From Microcoleus sp. CAWBG506 (GTDB taxonomy: Bacteria; Cyanobacteriota; Cyanobacteriia; Cyanobacteriales; Microcoleaceae), in contig JAHREW010000023.1 in the NCBI GenBank assembly GCA_020883125.1, forward strand, positions 1 to 57,023: a stretch of 57,023 nt of DNA, in the 5' to 3' direction. The notes beneath the pieces were generated by a model, which saw nothing but the letters and a program-made list of their open reading frames with translations, was not told the DNA's origin and did not search any database. Positions 1-8,877 of the stretch are shown piece after piece; the first letter of the stretch is position 1, and each line of letters opens with the position of its first letter. Made by a program: the position numbers and the translations under genes.

Positions 1-145
1 AAGTCGGGATAGGGCATTGCCACGACTCTAAATGGGCGCAGAGAGAGAGTAAGACTAGCAACGGTTAGCATCACCCAATGAAGCGTCAAGAATCACCGCA
101 CTTGTGACGGGCGGTGAGTATGTCAAGAGCTTGATTAGATCTTAA
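1..145 (+). repeat. possible right-end remnant of an IS200/IS605-type element
   Basis: No intact gene lies here. Near 97-121 a short hairpin (CACCGC ... GCGGTG) is followed by GAGTATGTCAAGAG. This resembles the subterminal hairpin that ends IS200/IS605 (TnpB) elements in cyanobacteria. The short peptide read just before it (MKRQESPHL, 78-107) resembles tails of some TnpB proteins. The rest of the element would lie left of the window. The call rests on resemblance only. Confidence 0.3.
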
Positions 146-175
146 TTGAAGGCACAATTGAAGGCAGAAGGGACT

Positions 176-1300
176 ATGGATCGAGAACAACTGGGAAAAA
201 GCAGCACGCGCGAGGGCCCAAAAGGTACTCCGCAAGTTTCTAAATGGTTGTTTTATCTGGCGTTACTCCCGGCGGTTTGGGGTGTGTGCGCTTGGCAGGG
301 CTGGGCTTGGTGGAGCTGGGCTTCCGCCCCTGCTAAACTAGCTGCTGAGTCAACGACCCCAGCAGTCGAAAATGCTGTTTCTATCCAAATTCCCGAAGGT
401 ACTTCGAGCCAACAAATCGGACGAGATTTGGAAACTGCGGGGTTAATTAGATCGGCCTCCGCATGGAATATGTGGGCCCGCTGGTTGACTCTGCAAAATC
501 GCGAGGGAGGTTTTAAAGCAGGGACTTACCAACTGTCACCAACTCAGCCACTGAACACTGTTGCTGACAAAATTTGGAAAGGTGAAGTCGTACAGCAAAG
601 TTTCACGATTCCCGAAGGTTGGTCGCTCACACAAATGAGCGCTTATTTTGAAGCACAAGGTTTTTTCCCAGCTAAGAGTTTTATGGCGGTGGCGAGTCAA
701 GTTCCCTACGCTCAATACCCTTGGCTACCGAGCGGTTTGCCTCATTTGGAAGGTTTTTTGTACCCGGATACTTATCAGCTAGACGGGGATGCTGTCACCC
801 CTGAAGCTGTGATTAAGCAAATGCTCAGCCGTTTCGAGCAGGTGGCTCTGCCGGTCTATCAAAAAAATCAGAAAAATACTAAGCTGGATTTGAAAGAGTG
901 GGTCACTTTGGCGAGTATTGTGGAAAAAGAAGCTGTGGTTGCTACTGAGCGCAATCGCATTTCTGGGGTATTCAACAGCCGTCTGAAAAAGGGTATGCCC
1001 TTGGGTTCTGACCCGACAGTTGAATATGCTCTCGGCATCAGGCAAACTAAGGATAAGCCTCTGACTTTTAAGCAGGTAGAAACGCCTTCTCCTTACAATA
1101 CTTATATAAACGCAGGACTACCACCAACTCCGATCGCAGCTCCGGGAATCGCCAGTCTGGAAGCGACTCTGGCTCCAGAAAATACTGAATATCTGTATTT
1201 TATGGCGCGGTATGACGGCACTCACATTTTCAGCCGCACTCAGGCTGAACACGATGCTGCTGTGGCTCAAATTGACCAAAAAGTGCGATCGGGGCAATAG
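176..1300 (+). CDS. mltG: endolytic murein transglycosylase MltG (YceG-like)
   Basis: Membrane-anchored lytic transglycosylase that cleaves nascent peptidoglycan and is thought to end glycan-strand synthesis. An N-terminal basic stretch is followed by one Trp-rich membrane segment (about residues 25-50) and a LysM-like subdomain (VSIQIPEGTSSQQIG). The catalytic YceG domain contains the hallmark ASIVEKEA with the catalytic Glu, followed by RISGVFNSRL and MPLGSDPTVEYALG. The C-terminal AGLPPTPIAAPG motif is also typical. At 374 residues the length is normal. I prefer ATG 176; an in-frame TTG at 146 would add ten residues. It is followed on the same strand by the YqeG-type phosphatase gene 132 bp away. 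No truncation is seen. Confidence 0.93.
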   Translation: MDREQLGKSSTREGPKGTPQVSKWLFYLALLPAVWGVCAWQGWAWWSWASAPAKLAAESTTPAVENAVSIQIPEGTSSQQIGRDLETAGLIRSASAWNMWARWLTLQNREGGFKAGTYQLSPTQPLNTVADKIWKGEVVQQSFTIPEGWSLTQMSAYFEAQGFFPAKSFMAVASQVPYAQYPWLPSGLPHLEGFLYPDTYQLDGDAVTPEAVIKQMLSRFEQVALPVYQKNQKNTKLDLKEWVTLASIVEKEAVVATERNRISGVFNSRLKKGMPLGSDPTVEYALGIRQTKDKPLTFKQVETPSPYNTYINAGLPPTPIAAPGIASLEATLAPENTEYLYFMARYDGTHIFSRTQAEHDAAVAQIDQKVRSGQ

Positions 1301-1432
1301 CTCAATCCCTAATCCAAAAGTAAAAAGTCAAAAGTAACGAAACAAAAGTAAGCATAATTAACTTTTGATTTTTTACTTTTTCAATCTGTAAATTTCAGTT
1401 TGTTATTCTAAAATCTAACATCTAAAATAATT

Positions 1433-1954
1433 ATGTCTTGGGGTAAACTACTACAGCCAGATTTAGTTCTCGGCACTGCTGTCGTGAATTTAACGGCTGA
1501 CATTCTTCAGAAATATCACATAAAAGGATTAGTGTTAGATGTCGATGAAACTCTCGTCCCTATCACAGCAGCAAATGCTTCTCCCGAACTAAGTTTGTGG
1601 GTAAAAGAGATTAAACCCTTCGTATCCCTATGGTTGGCGAGCAATAATTTAAGTCAAAATCGGATTGGTCGCATAGCTAATTCTTTGAATCTACCCTACA
1701 TCACGGGTGCTGCTAAACCCTCGCGGCGCAAATTACGCAGAGCACTGGATGCGATGGATTTGCCAGTGGAACAGGTGGCGATGGTAGGCGATCGACTTTT
1801 TACCGATGTTTTAGCAGGTAATCGTTTGGGTATGTTCACTATTTTAGTAGAACCCATGGTAGATGCTGGGGATGCTGTGCGGAAATATCCCATGCGCTCT
1901 TTTGAAGTTTGGGTTTCTCAAGCTTTGGGAGCATCTCTGAAAACTAAAGATTAG
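1433..1954 (+). CDS. YqeG family HAD IIIA-type phosphatase
   Basis: Small (173 aa) cytosolic hydrolase of the haloacid dehalogenase superfamily. Motif I is LDVDETLVP (nucleophile and acid/base Asp at about residues 36 and 38). A Ser/Asn-rich motif II follows (WLASNN), then a conserved Lys in AAKPSRRKLR. Motif III is MVGDRLFTDVLAGN. These match the bacterial YqeG/plant-cyanobacterial PGP phosphatase-like family; the substrate in cyanobacteria cannot be told from sequence. The start ATG lies in an AT-rich stretch without a clear ribosome binding site. The stop codon is part of the first copy of a long heptamer repeat array, so the 3' end of the mRNA is repeat-derived. Confidence 0.88.
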   Translation: MSWGKLLQPDLVLGTAVVNLTADILQKYHIKGLVLDVDETLVPITAANASPELSLWVKEIKPFVSLWLASNNLSQNRIGRIANSLNLPYITGAAKPSRRKLRRALDAMDLPVEQVAMVGDRLFTDVLAGNRLGMFTILVEPMVDAGDAVRKYPMRSFEVWVSQALGASLKTKD

Positions 1955-2077
1955 TCATTAGTCATTAGTCATTAGTCATTAGTCATTAGTCATTAGTTAG
2001 GAGTCATTAGTTAGGAGTCATTAGTCATTAGTTAGGAGTCATTAGTCATTAGTCATTAGTCATTAGTTAGGAGTCAG
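1951..2077. repeat. heptameric tandem repeat (TTAGTCA) array, STRR-like
   Basis: The array is made of the 7-mer TTAGTCA, interspersed with the variant block TTAGTTAGGAGTCA. It starts inside the TAG stop codon of the preceding gene. Short tandemly repeated heptamers (STRR) are well known in filamentous cyanobacteria. No function is evident. Confidence 0.9.
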
Positions 2078-2115
2078 AAATATTGTTGACAAATATGCGG
2101 TCATGGGATTGATGA

Positions 2116-2170
2116 CCAATAACCAATAACCAATAACCAATAACCAATAACCAATAACCAATAACCAATG
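2116..2170. repeat. heptameric tandem repeat (CCAATAA)x7 running into the proB start codon
   Basis: Seven exact copies of CCAATAA (2116-2164) are followed by CCAATG, so the last unit supplies the ATG of proB. The array replaces the normal ribosome-binding region; no purine-rich Shine-Dalgarno sequence is present in the 50 bp before the start. Confidence 0.92.
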
Positions 2171-3277
2171 ACTAAAACTATTGTTGTTAAAATAGGAACT
2201 TCGACACTCACTCGATCGACTACAGGAAACTTAGCCCTTTCCACCATTGCTACATTAGTCGAAGTTTTGACAAATTTGCGACACCAAGGTCATCAAGTAG
2301 TTTTGGTTTCTTCCGGTGCAGTTGGAGTTGGCTGCGCGCGCTTGGGTTTGACGGAAAGGCCACGAAATATCGCCCTCAAACAAGCTGTAGCCGCCGTAGG
2401 ACAAGGGCGACTGATGCGGGTGTACGATGACTTGTTTACTACTCTACAACAGCCGATCGCCCAAGTTTTACTAACACGCCACGATTTAGTGCAGCGTAGT
2501 AGTTATGTTAATGCTTCCAATACCTTTGGGCAACTGTTGCGATTAGGGGTGATTCCCATTGTCAACGAAAACGATACTGTAGCTGTAGACGAACTCAAAT
2601 TTGGCGATAACGATACGCTTTCAGCATTAGTAGCCAGCTTAGTAGAAGCAGATTGGTTATTCGTGCTCACAGATGTCGATCGACTTTATTCCGCCGATCC
2701 CCGCAGCAATCCCGACGCCCAACCCATCGCCCTAGTCCAAAGTATGGCACAGCTCACAGAATTTCAGGTAAAAACCGGAGATTCCCGCAGCGGTTGGGGC
2801 ACCGGCGGAATGGTGACAAAAATTGAAGCAGCCAGAATCGCCACAGCATCAGGAGTCCGCACCGTCATCACCAACGGCTGCTTCCCCGCGAACATTGAAA
2901 AAATCCTCAACGGAGAGTCCATCGGTACCCAATTCGAGCCTCAACCGCGCCCTGTAAACGCGAGGAAACATTGGATAGCCAACGTGCTAATTCCTGTGGG
3001 GAAACTCTACTTAGATCCGGGTGCTGTCAACGCAATTACTAAAGGTGGAAAATCGCTGCTAGCTGCCGGAATTTCGCAAATAGAAGGAGAATTTCAAGCA
3101 GAAGATGCCGTGCGGTTATGCGACGCAGAAGGCAAAGAAATTGGCAGAGGAATGGTGAATTATCACAGTTTAGAATTGAGACAAATTCAGGGATGCAAGT
3201 CAGATAAAATTGCGGAAATTTTAGGATATCCAGGAGTAGAAACTGTGGTTCACAGAGATAATCTAGTCATTGTTTAA
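2168..3277 (+). CDS. proB: glutamate 5-kinase
   Basis: Catalyses ATP-dependent phosphorylation of L-glutamate, the first step of proline synthesis. The amino-acid kinase domain starts with [10 protein letters not shown] and has the VSSGAVGVG loop, [10 protein letters not shown] and [12 protein letters not shown], all substrate and ATP contacts in this family. [16 protein letters not shown] follows. A C-terminal PUA domain (about residues 280-365) begins near [13 protein letters not shown]. The 369-aa length is normal for the PUA-containing form. The start ATG is formed by the last unit of a heptamer array, so translation may rely on an A-rich or leaderless-like context rather than a Shine-Dalgarno. 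No proA lies next to it. Confidence 0.95.
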   Translation: MTKTIVVKIGTSTLTRSTTGNLALSTIATLVEVLTNLRHQGHQVVLVSSGAVGVGCARLGLTERPRNIALKQAVAAVGQGRLMRVYDDLFTTLQQPIAQVLLTRHDLVQRSSYVNASNTFGQLLRLGVIPIVNENDTVAVDELKFGDNDTLSALVASLVEADWLFVLTDVDRLYSADPRSNPDAQPIALVQSMAQLTEFQVKTGDSRSGWGTGGMVTKIEAARIATASGVRTVITNGCFPANIEKILNGESIGTQFEPQPRPVNARKHWIANVLIPVGKLYLDPGAVNAITKGGKSLLAAGISQIEGEFQAEDAVRLCDAEGKEIGRGMVNYHSLELRQIQGCKSDKIAEILGYPGVETVVHRDNLVIV

Positions 3278-3319
3278 GCCATTTTACGAAGATACTCTTA
3301 ACTGAAAAAATCTGCATCC

Positions 3320-3420
3320 TCTTCTTCCTTCCCCACTTGGGAGGGGCTGTTTGATTCTCACAAAAAGGATGATGGGAAATAAGACCCACCCCTAGCCCCT
3401 CCCTGGAGGGGAACCGGATC
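3320..3420. repeat. C/G-rich mini-palindrome cluster (CCCCTCC/GGAGGGG type)
   Basis: Two inverted G/C tracts occur here: CCCCACTTGGGAGGGG near 3333-3348, and CCCCTCCCTGGAGGGG near 3396-3411. They belong to the same loose family as the C-tract repeats at 25,290-25,380 and those found inside sbcC. It lies between the converging proB and the minus-strand gene at 3429 and could also act as a bidirectional transcription barrier. Confidence 0.55.
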
Positions 3421-3428
3421 TCCTGTTA

Positions 3429-4184
3429 TCACAAAAAATCCCAACAGTCGATGGAGGAATCTAACCCCACAAAGGAAGCCACTTGCAGCACCGTATTACA
3501 AGAATTGGTTTTCGTGTGTCTAAATAATTCGTTCATCGCCTCTGTAAACAAGTCAAATACTTTTTCAGCTAATTCTAAAGCTTGTTGTTGTTCCCACTCA
3601 GTGATTTGAATTTCTTTAAGTAATTGCAACATTTCTGGTGTATTTAAGATGTGATGATTTTCCAAACGCACATAACCACCTCCAAAATAGACATATTCTT
3701 TTTTAGTAATTTGCTGTAATTCCATTACCACTTCCAGAGCAGCCTCAAAAAAAACTGTCGCCGTTGCTTCTAGAACTTCTACTAACACAATTTTTTGCAG
3801 AGGAGATGCTTCAAAAGCGTAGCCTTCCAGGGTGGCACAGAGCGATCGAGTTTTTTTCATTTCTTCACCCCAAAGCAGTCTAAAGTCGCCGTAACTCATG
3901 GATTGGTTAAATCCCAGTTCCTCCAAGTATTCTAGATAGCCGTGCCAGTAGTAATTTTCTTTGTAAGTATATTTGTTTATCAGTTCCTGAACTTTGTTAT
4001 TACTGGCAGAATCTCGGAGGACGTACTTGTTTAAATCGCTCAATCCCACTGCCAAAGGATCGAGTACAGGTGCAAAAATTAGCCTTTGATTAGGGTGGAT
4101 ACTTTTATTGGTTAGAAATTCAAACAACGGCAAATTCAGAAATTCTTGCTTTTTGTGTTCAATGAATGCTACAATCTCTTTCAT
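3429..4184 (-). CDS. haem-oxygenase-like / iron-containing redox enzyme family protein (predicted)
   Basis: A 251-aa mostly helical protein. The N-terminus (MKEIVAFIEHKKQEFLNLPL), the YYWHGYLEYLEELG segment, the central EVLEATATVFFEAA helix and the later acidic helices with scattered His and Glu are compatible with haem-oxygenase-like diiron oxidase (HDO, TenA-like) folds. In these, Glu/Asp/His residues on a helical bundle bind iron. No catalytic assignment is possible from sequence alone and the substrate is unknown. It stands alone between proB (convergent) and ndk (divergent). An alternative is an unrelated helical protein. Confidence 0.55.
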   Translation of the reverse strand: MKEIVAFIEHKKQEFLNLPLFEFLTNKSIHPNQRLIFAPVLDPLAVGLSDLNKYVLRDSASNNKVQELINKYTYKENYYWHGYLEYLEELGFNQSMSYGDFRLLWGEEMKKTRSLCATLEGYAFEASPLQKIVLVEVLEATATVFFEAALEVVMELQQITKKEYVYFGGGYVRLENHHILNTPEMLQLLKEIQITEWEQQQALELAEKVFDLFTEAMNELFRHTKTNSCNTVLQVASFVGLDSSIDCWDFL

Positions 4185-4485
4185 CTTTATAGCCTTTGTT
4201 TTGCGATCGCTGTTTTCAATATATGGTTAATGCCCAGTTCTATTATCTATGTCAAAAGTATAGATAACAGTGTTTGTCATCATAGATATTTGTATTGTAC
4301 ATCAGGTAAAATTGTGATTTGCATCATAGGGTGCAGAACCCATCCATGGGGGCATTTGAGGGAACCCTCGCCTAGTGGCGTTGCAATGGTAGCAAAGGAC
4401 AATTTGCCATTTCCTCAATTGCCTTTGGGTACGTTCTAGGTTAATCTATTTTTTGGATCAGTTAAGAAAATTCTAGGAGCTCAGC

Positions 4486-4935
4486 TTGGAACGCACTTTT
4501 TTAGCGATTAAGCCCGATGGCGTACAGCGCGGACTCGTTGGCGAAATTATCGGTCGTTTTGAGGCCAAAGGCTTTACGCTAGTTGGCATGAAGCTGATCG
4601 TGGCGAGTCGCGAATTAGCCGAACAGCATTACGGTGTCCACAAAGAAAGACCGTTTTTTGAAGGATTGGTAAACTTCATCACTTCGGGCCCAATGGTGGC
4701 GATGGTGTGGGAAGGCGATGGTGTTGTGGCGTCGGCGAGAAAAATCATTGGCGCAACCAATCCTCTGAATTCGGAACCGGGGACAATTCGTGGCGATTTG
4801 GCTGTGAATGTCGGCCGTAATATTATTCACGGTTCGGATGCTGTGGAAACTGCAAACCAGGAAATTAGTCTCTGGTTCAAGGATGAAGAATTGAGTGCTT
4901 GGAAACCTTGTTTAACTCCTTGGATTGTAGAGTAG
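4486..4935 (+). CDS. ndk: nucleoside diphosphate kinase
   Basis: Transfers the gamma-phosphate of ATP to NDPs through a phosphohistidine; cytosolic. The protein has [16 protein letters not shown] at the N-terminus. The active-site [12 protein letters not shown] holds the catalytic His at residue 115. At 149 aa the length is exactly typical. The start is TTG (4486), the only candidate that begins the conserved [12 protein letters not shown]; a CTAGGAGC ribosome-binding site lies about 10 bp upstream. An inverted repeat just after the stop probably ends the transcript. Confidence 0.97.
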   Translation: MERTFLAIKPDGVQRGLVGEIIGRFEAKGFTLVGMKLIVASRELAEQHYGVHKERPFFEGLVNFITSGPMVAMVWEGDGVVASARKIIGATNPLNSEPGTIRGDLAVNVGRNIIHGSDAVETANQEISLWFKDEELSAWKPCLTPWIVE

Positions 4936-4944
4936 TTTTGAGAT

Positions 4945-4968
4945 TCTCCCGATTCATGAATCGGGAGA
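4945..4968 (+). terminator. perfect 24-bp palindrome downstream of ndk, likely terminator or 3' stabiliser
   Basis: TCTCCCGATTCA followed by its exact reverse complement, 10 bp after the ndk stop codon. There is no clear T tract after it, so it may be an RNA 3'-end stabiliser rather than a strong intrinsic terminator. Confidence 0.55.
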
Positions 4969-5020
4969 TTATCTGAAATTATTAGGCGAGGAAAATAGAC
5001 TCTTGACCAATTCCGGGCGT

Positions 5021-5282
5021 GATATCAATTCCGGTTGTATTGGAATGATTTAACCGCGAAGGCGCTAAGGACGCGAAGGAAGAGAAGAGAGAGTTTAATA
5101 CAGTCATAAAAGATTATTTAACCCACATATTTTACGATCAAAAAAACCCAGAATTAGGGAAAAATTCTGGGTTATATCGTTGACTGTTGCATCGTCAGGT
5201 GATTTAACCTTACTAGAACGCAGAGAACACAGAGGGAGGTAACAGAGATGAATAATTCCCATGCTACCGGATTTGATATTGT
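5021..5282. repeat. MITE-like element A, composite copy
   Basis: The left end GATATCAATTCCGGTTG and the core TAACCGCGAAGGCGC (5021-5100) match element A elsewhere in the window. The right end (AATAATTCCCATG...ACCGGATTTGATATTG) appears only at about 5251-5282. In between are a terminator hairpin and a second left-type motif (ATCGTCAGGTGATTTAACC, about 5183-5202) with an ACAGAGAACACAGAGG core. This looks like one copy inserted in or recombined with another, or an element that captured the terminator of the gene at 5330. Confidence 0.65.
5139..5173 (-). terminator. Rho-independent terminator of the polysaccharide export gene
   Basis: An 11-bp perfect stem, AACCCAGAATT (5145-5155) and AATTCTGGGTT (5163-5173), with a 7-nt loop. 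On the minus strand it is followed by a T tract (A-run at 5139-5146 on the plus strand). It is correctly oriented to end transcription of the minus-strand gene ending at 5330. Confidence 0.85.
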
Positions 5283-5329
5283 GGCTATGGGATTTTTCAA
5301 TTATAGCAATAGCCAAGGCGATCGCTAGA

Positions 5330-7159
5330 TCAAGGATTAGACTGAGTTTGCTGTGGCTGCTGATTTTGGAGGAGAAGTTGCTGCTGCTGAATCTGAAGTT
5401 GTTGATTTTGCAGGTCTATTTGCCGCTGTCTGTCTTCAAGTTGCAGTTTTCTGTCTTCTGCTTGCTGTAATCTATCTTCACGTTGTATCTCTCTTTCTAG
5501 TTGTCTGTCTTGACGTTGCTGTTCTCTATCTTGGCGTTGTTCGCGAATCTGTCTAAGCTGATTGCGTCGGTCGAAATCTCCGCCTAAAAATAAGTTCTGA
5601 AAAGTATTGATGGTTGTTTGAAAACCACTCAAAACTCCGCTAACACTGTTGATGACACCTGCAACTCCCGTGAAGGGCTGCAAGAAACTGTTGACATTAT
5701 CTGCTACTCTAGTATAGCCCGATCGCGCCACAAGAATCACATCATTGTTGCGGAGAGTGGGATTATTGTTTGGATTCAAACCCTGGGCAAAGTCAACATC
5801 TATGGTGCGGCGAGAAACAGTGCCATTGGCGTTCAAACGTAGCAGTTCCACCTTGTCTTTTTTAGCACGCAATTGATTGAAACTGCCAGCAGTTAGCAAA
5901 GCTTGGTGGAGAGATGTACTTGGTTTAACTAACAAAGCTCCAGGTCTGACCACTTCTCCTACAATATTGATGCTAATGGCGTTGGGAGAGAAACTACTAC
6001 TGCCAATTTGTGAAATTTCTGTCAAGTCTACATTCGTTGCGGTGGGGATAATAACGCTATCTCCTTCTTGCAGCAAAACATCTTGGGTAGCATCACCTTT
6101 TTGTAGCAAATTCCAGAGATTTATCATGATAGTTTGTTCGTTGCCTCCTCTGATTTGGCGGCGGATTTGTACGCGGCGAATGTCAGCTTCTGTGGTGATA
6201 CCGCCAGCAATTTTGAGCGCTCTAGTTATAGTTGGTAGACCCACAACTGCTCCTTGTTGTTGCTCGATGCTAACAAAACCCAGTTCGGTTTGTTGGTTGG
6301 TCGATCGCAAATCAGCAGCAGATATAGTATAAGGTCCAGGGCGACTTACCTCGCCGACAATGACCACACCGATTGGTTTAGTAATATCAGCGGAAAAATT
6401 TGCACTGGCTCTTTGACGTACTTCTTGAGTATTGAGAGAACTCGCTGTGGGTATATAAATTGTATCTCCATCTCGGATAGTGACATCTTGCTGTAGATTT
6501 CCGGTATCTAAAAATTCCTGCAAATTAACAGTAATAATTTTCTCTGGTCCTCCTCTGCGGGGACGGCGGATTTGGACTGCCCGCATATCTCCTGCGGATG
6601 TAACTCCTTTTGCAAGTTGCAGCATTTCCATTAAAGTGGGAAATTTGACTCCTCCCCCTTCTCTGGAGGGATTAATCTTGTAGGAACCGGGACGAGTAAT
6701 TTCTCCAGCAATCCCGATGTTTAGGGGTCTAGCAACCATCAAAGTTACGGTGACAACGGGCACATTGATGAAGGGTTCATATCGCTTGGTAATGGCGCTG
6801 GCGGCTTGTTGCAATGTTAGCCCTTGAATTGATACACTACGAATGATTGGTAAATTGAGAGTACCGTCAACTAATACTTGGTATTCTTTGCTAAATTCAG
6901 GGACACCGAAAATATCTAAAGCAATGCGATCGCCCGAACCTAAAACATAAGGTGATTCCTGGGTGGGTAAACCGGAATTGCCGAGGGGGACACGAGCACC
7001 AGGAAGAGGTGGAGGTGGCGGTAGTCTCACTGGATTTGGGTTAGGAATGGGTGGTCTGGGTCTGAGGGCTGGTAACTGAGCGATACTGGGTAGTGAACTG
7101 CTCAATAACACGAGTGCCGATAAACTAAGACTGGTAGCGCCTTTAACGGTTTGTTTCAT
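5330..7159 (-). CDS. Wza-like polysaccharide export (OPX) protein with SLBB domains
   Basis: Outer-membrane polysaccharide export protein. ATG 7159 gives a clear Sec signal peptide (MKQTVKG, a Leu/Ser-rich core, SIAQ); an upstream in-frame start at 7198 would put 13 charged residues ahead of it. After a proline-rich linker comes the poly-export domain (YVLGSGDRIALDIFG ... IRSVSIQGLTLQQAA), then three SLBB-type segments each beginning with a G-E-hydrophobic-RPG motif (GEITRPGSY, GEVSRPGPY, GEVVRPGAL). The last 75 or so residues are an unusual Arg/Gln/Glu/Asp-rich coiled coil ending in poly-Gln. The family exports exopolysaccharide or slime, fitting a filamentous mat former. No partner Wzc or glycosyltransferase is adjacent. 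Confidence 0.88.
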   Translation of the reverse strand: MKQTVKGATSLSLSALVLLSSSLPSIAQLPALRPRPPIPNPNPVRLPPPPPLPGARVPLGNSGLPTQESPYVLGSGDRIALDIFGVPEFSKEYQVLVDGTLNLPIIRSVSIQGLTLQQAASAITKRYEPFINVPVVTVTLMVARPLNIGIAGEITRPGSYKINPSREGGGVKFPTLMEMLQLAKGVTSAGDMRAVQIRRPRRGGPEKIITVNLQEFLDTGNLQQDVTIRDGDTIYIPTASSLNTQEVRQRASANFSADITKPIGVVIVGEVSRPGPYTISAADLRSTNQQTELGFVSIEQQQGAVVGLPTITRALKIAGGITTEADIRRVQIRRQIRGGNEQTIMINLWNLLQKGDATQDVLLQEGDSVIIPTATNVDLTEISQIGSSSFSPNAISINIVGEVVRPGALLVKPSTSLHQALLTAGSFNQLRAKKDKVELLRLNANGTVSRRTIDVDFAQGLNPNNNPTLRNNDVILVARSGYTRVADNVNSFLQPFTGVAGVINSVSGVLSGFQTTINTFQNLFLGGDFDRRNQLRQIREQRQDREQQRQDRQLEREIQREDRLQQAEDRKLQLEDRQRQIDLQNQQLQIQQQQLLLQNQQPQQTQSNP

Positions 7160-7262
7160 ATTTTTTTCTGGTTGCAGTCTGTTCCGGGGCGATCGCAATT
7201 CGGTTAATTAGTTTATAATTTTAGACCAAAGTTTAAGCTCCACATTCATCTGGGGAGTCAAT

Positions 7263-7291
7263 CTAAAATCTCAAATCTCAAATCTCAAATC
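7263..7291. repeat. short heptamer array (AAATCTC)
   Basis: About four copies of AAATCTC in the divergent intergenic region between the export gene and the methyltransferase gene. STRR-like, of no evident function. Confidence 0.7.
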
Positions 7292-7363
7292 AACCGACAT
7301 CCAGTCTAGCCTCACTTTCCTGTAAAATCCAGATCGTCTACTCTTATTTGCGAGTCAAAAATC

Positions 7364-8053
7364 GTGGGACTTAAGCTTGATCAAGTGATTCCTTGGGGTC
7401 GCTGCTTGGACGAATATATCGGAATGTTCCACCTGACATCGGCAGACCGGAAGTTAAAGATACTTGACTGTGCTGGTGGTCCAGCCAGCTTCAATGCAGA
7501 AATGACTCGCCAAGGTAATCAAGTAATTTCTTGCGATCCTGTTTATGAGTTTTCGGCGGTCGAAATTGCCGATCGCATCCAGGAAACATATCAAAGGGTG
7601 ATTGATGGAGTCAGGGCCAATGTAGACGACTACCTGTGGACAAATATCGAGTCGCCAACCAAATTGGGCGAAGTGAGAATGGCGGCGATGCAGCAATTCT
7701 TGGCAGATTTGGCACAAGGGATTCAGGAAGGCCGTTATGTAACTGGTGAATTGCCTGTTTTGCCTTTCAAAAATGGCGAGTTTGATTTAGCACTATGCAG
7801 TCATTTTTTGTTTACTTATTCGGACCATTTTACGGAAAAATTTCATCTAAAATCAATTATAGAAATGTGTCGTACTGCGAGGGAAGTGCGGATTTTTCCT
7901 GTGATCAAAATTTCTGGTGAACCTTCTCCTTTCCTAGTGCCAATCATCGAAGAATTAAAAGGACAAGGATATAAAGTAGAAGTTCAGGATGTATCTTATG
8001 AGTTTCAAAAGGGAGGCGACCAATTGTTGCGAGTATGGAGCGAGGCTAGTTAG
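7364..8053 (+). CDS. class I SAM-dependent methyltransferase-like protein
   Basis: A 229-aa protein. The glycine-rich motif I (LKILDCAGGPASFNAEMTRQG) and the acidic end of beta-2 (VISCDPVYEFS) are the SAM-binding signature of Rossmann-type methyltransferases. FDLALCSHFLFTYSDHF is the motif IV region. The substrate cannot be inferred; the family is common as a stand-alone gene in cyanobacteria. The start is GTG 7364, directly before the conserved LKLDQVIPWGR. It lies in a loose plus-strand series with a phosphatase (99 bp on) and a YebC-type regulator. Confidence 0.75.
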   Translation: MGLKLDQVIPWGRCLDEYIGMFHLTSADRKLKILDCAGGPASFNAEMTRQGNQVISCDPVYEFSAVEIADRIQETYQRVIDGVRANVDDYLWTNIESPTKLGEVRMAAMQQFLADLAQGIQEGRYVTGELPVLPFKNGEFDLALCSHFLFTYSDHFTEKFHLKSIIEMCRTAREVRIFPVIKISGEPSPFLVPIIEELKGQGYKVEVQDVSYEFQKGGDQLLRVWSEAS

Positions 8054-8152
8054 AAAGTATGGAGGGCGGTTGAAAGTTTGTCTAGATAAACAAAGATAAC
8101 CAAGCAGATCTTTGATATAATATTAAAGCATTCGACAAACTCAAACCAACTC

Positions 8153-8791
8153 ATGCCACAAACAGTCTGGATCGCACGACACGGAAACCGCATCGACTTC
8201 GTTAACCCCGACTGGTTTCTCACCGCAGAACACCGCTACGATCCCCACCTTTCAGAGGATGGACACATTCAGGCTAAACAGTTGGCTAACCGCCTTAAAG
8301 GTGAAGGCATTTCTCACATTTTTGCTTCTCCTTTTCTGCGAACAGTCCAAACGGCAAACTACGCTGCCGAAGCCCTGGATTTGCCGCTAAAACTAGAGTG
8401 GGGATTGTGCGAGTGGTTGAATCCTGAATGGATGACGGAAATGCCGGAAACTCTTTCTGTGGATGCTTTATGTGAGCGTTTTGCTCGGATTGATGCTTCC
8501 TATAAAGGTGGGATGGCAAATTATCCAGAAACAGGGGAGGCTTGTCTTAAAAGGGCTGGGGAAACTGCTAGACGCCTTGTCGCTGAGTTTCCTGAAGATA
8601 TACTTTTGGTAGGTCACGGTGCGTCGGTGTTAGGGACTGTGATCGGACTGGCGGGGGGTATGGAAACGGAAATTAATGCTTCTCTGTGTTGTTTGGTGAA
8701 AGTGGTACGGGATGGGGGAGAATGGTCGATCGAACTTAATGGCGATACTTCTCATCTGATCGATACGGAAGCGACGATCCGGTTTAATTAA
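8153..8791 (+). CDS. histidine phosphatase family protein
   Basis: A 212-aa phosphoglycerate-mutase-like phosphatase. The N-terminal catalytic RHG motif is in WIARHGNRID (His 10 accepts the phosphate). HIFASPFLRTVQTA supplies the second conserved Arg. The C-terminal catalytic His is in LLVGHGASVLG. The long spacing after the RHG and the ECW-like centre (LCEWLNPEWM) resemble the UBASH3/TFC-type branch more than glycolytic mutases. The substrate is unknown. The start ATG 8153 is the only good one. Confidence 0.85.
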   Translation: MPQTVWIARHGNRIDFVNPDWFLTAEHRYDPHLSEDGHIQAKQLANRLKGEGISHIFASPFLRTVQTANYAAEALDLPLKLEWGLCEWLNPEWMTEMPETLSVDALCERFARIDASYKGGMANYPETGEACLKRAGETARRLVAEFPEDILLVGHGASVLGTVIGLAGGMETEINASLCCLVKVVRDGGEWSIELNGDTSHLIDTEATIRFN

Positions 8792-8877
8792 AATTGAGAA
8801 TTATGCCATCTTGTGTATTAAAATTAGGCTGAGATTGTTCAATTTCAAAAATATTAAATCGAAAATCATGAATCGGT

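Noticed and set aside
1951..2170. Candidate CRISPR array from regularly spaced repeats
   Set aside because: Units are 7 bp with no spacers; simple tandem repeats.
4146..4439. 97-codon plus-strand ORF upstream of ndk
   Set aside because: Overlaps the start of the opposite-strand gene and has no recognisable features.
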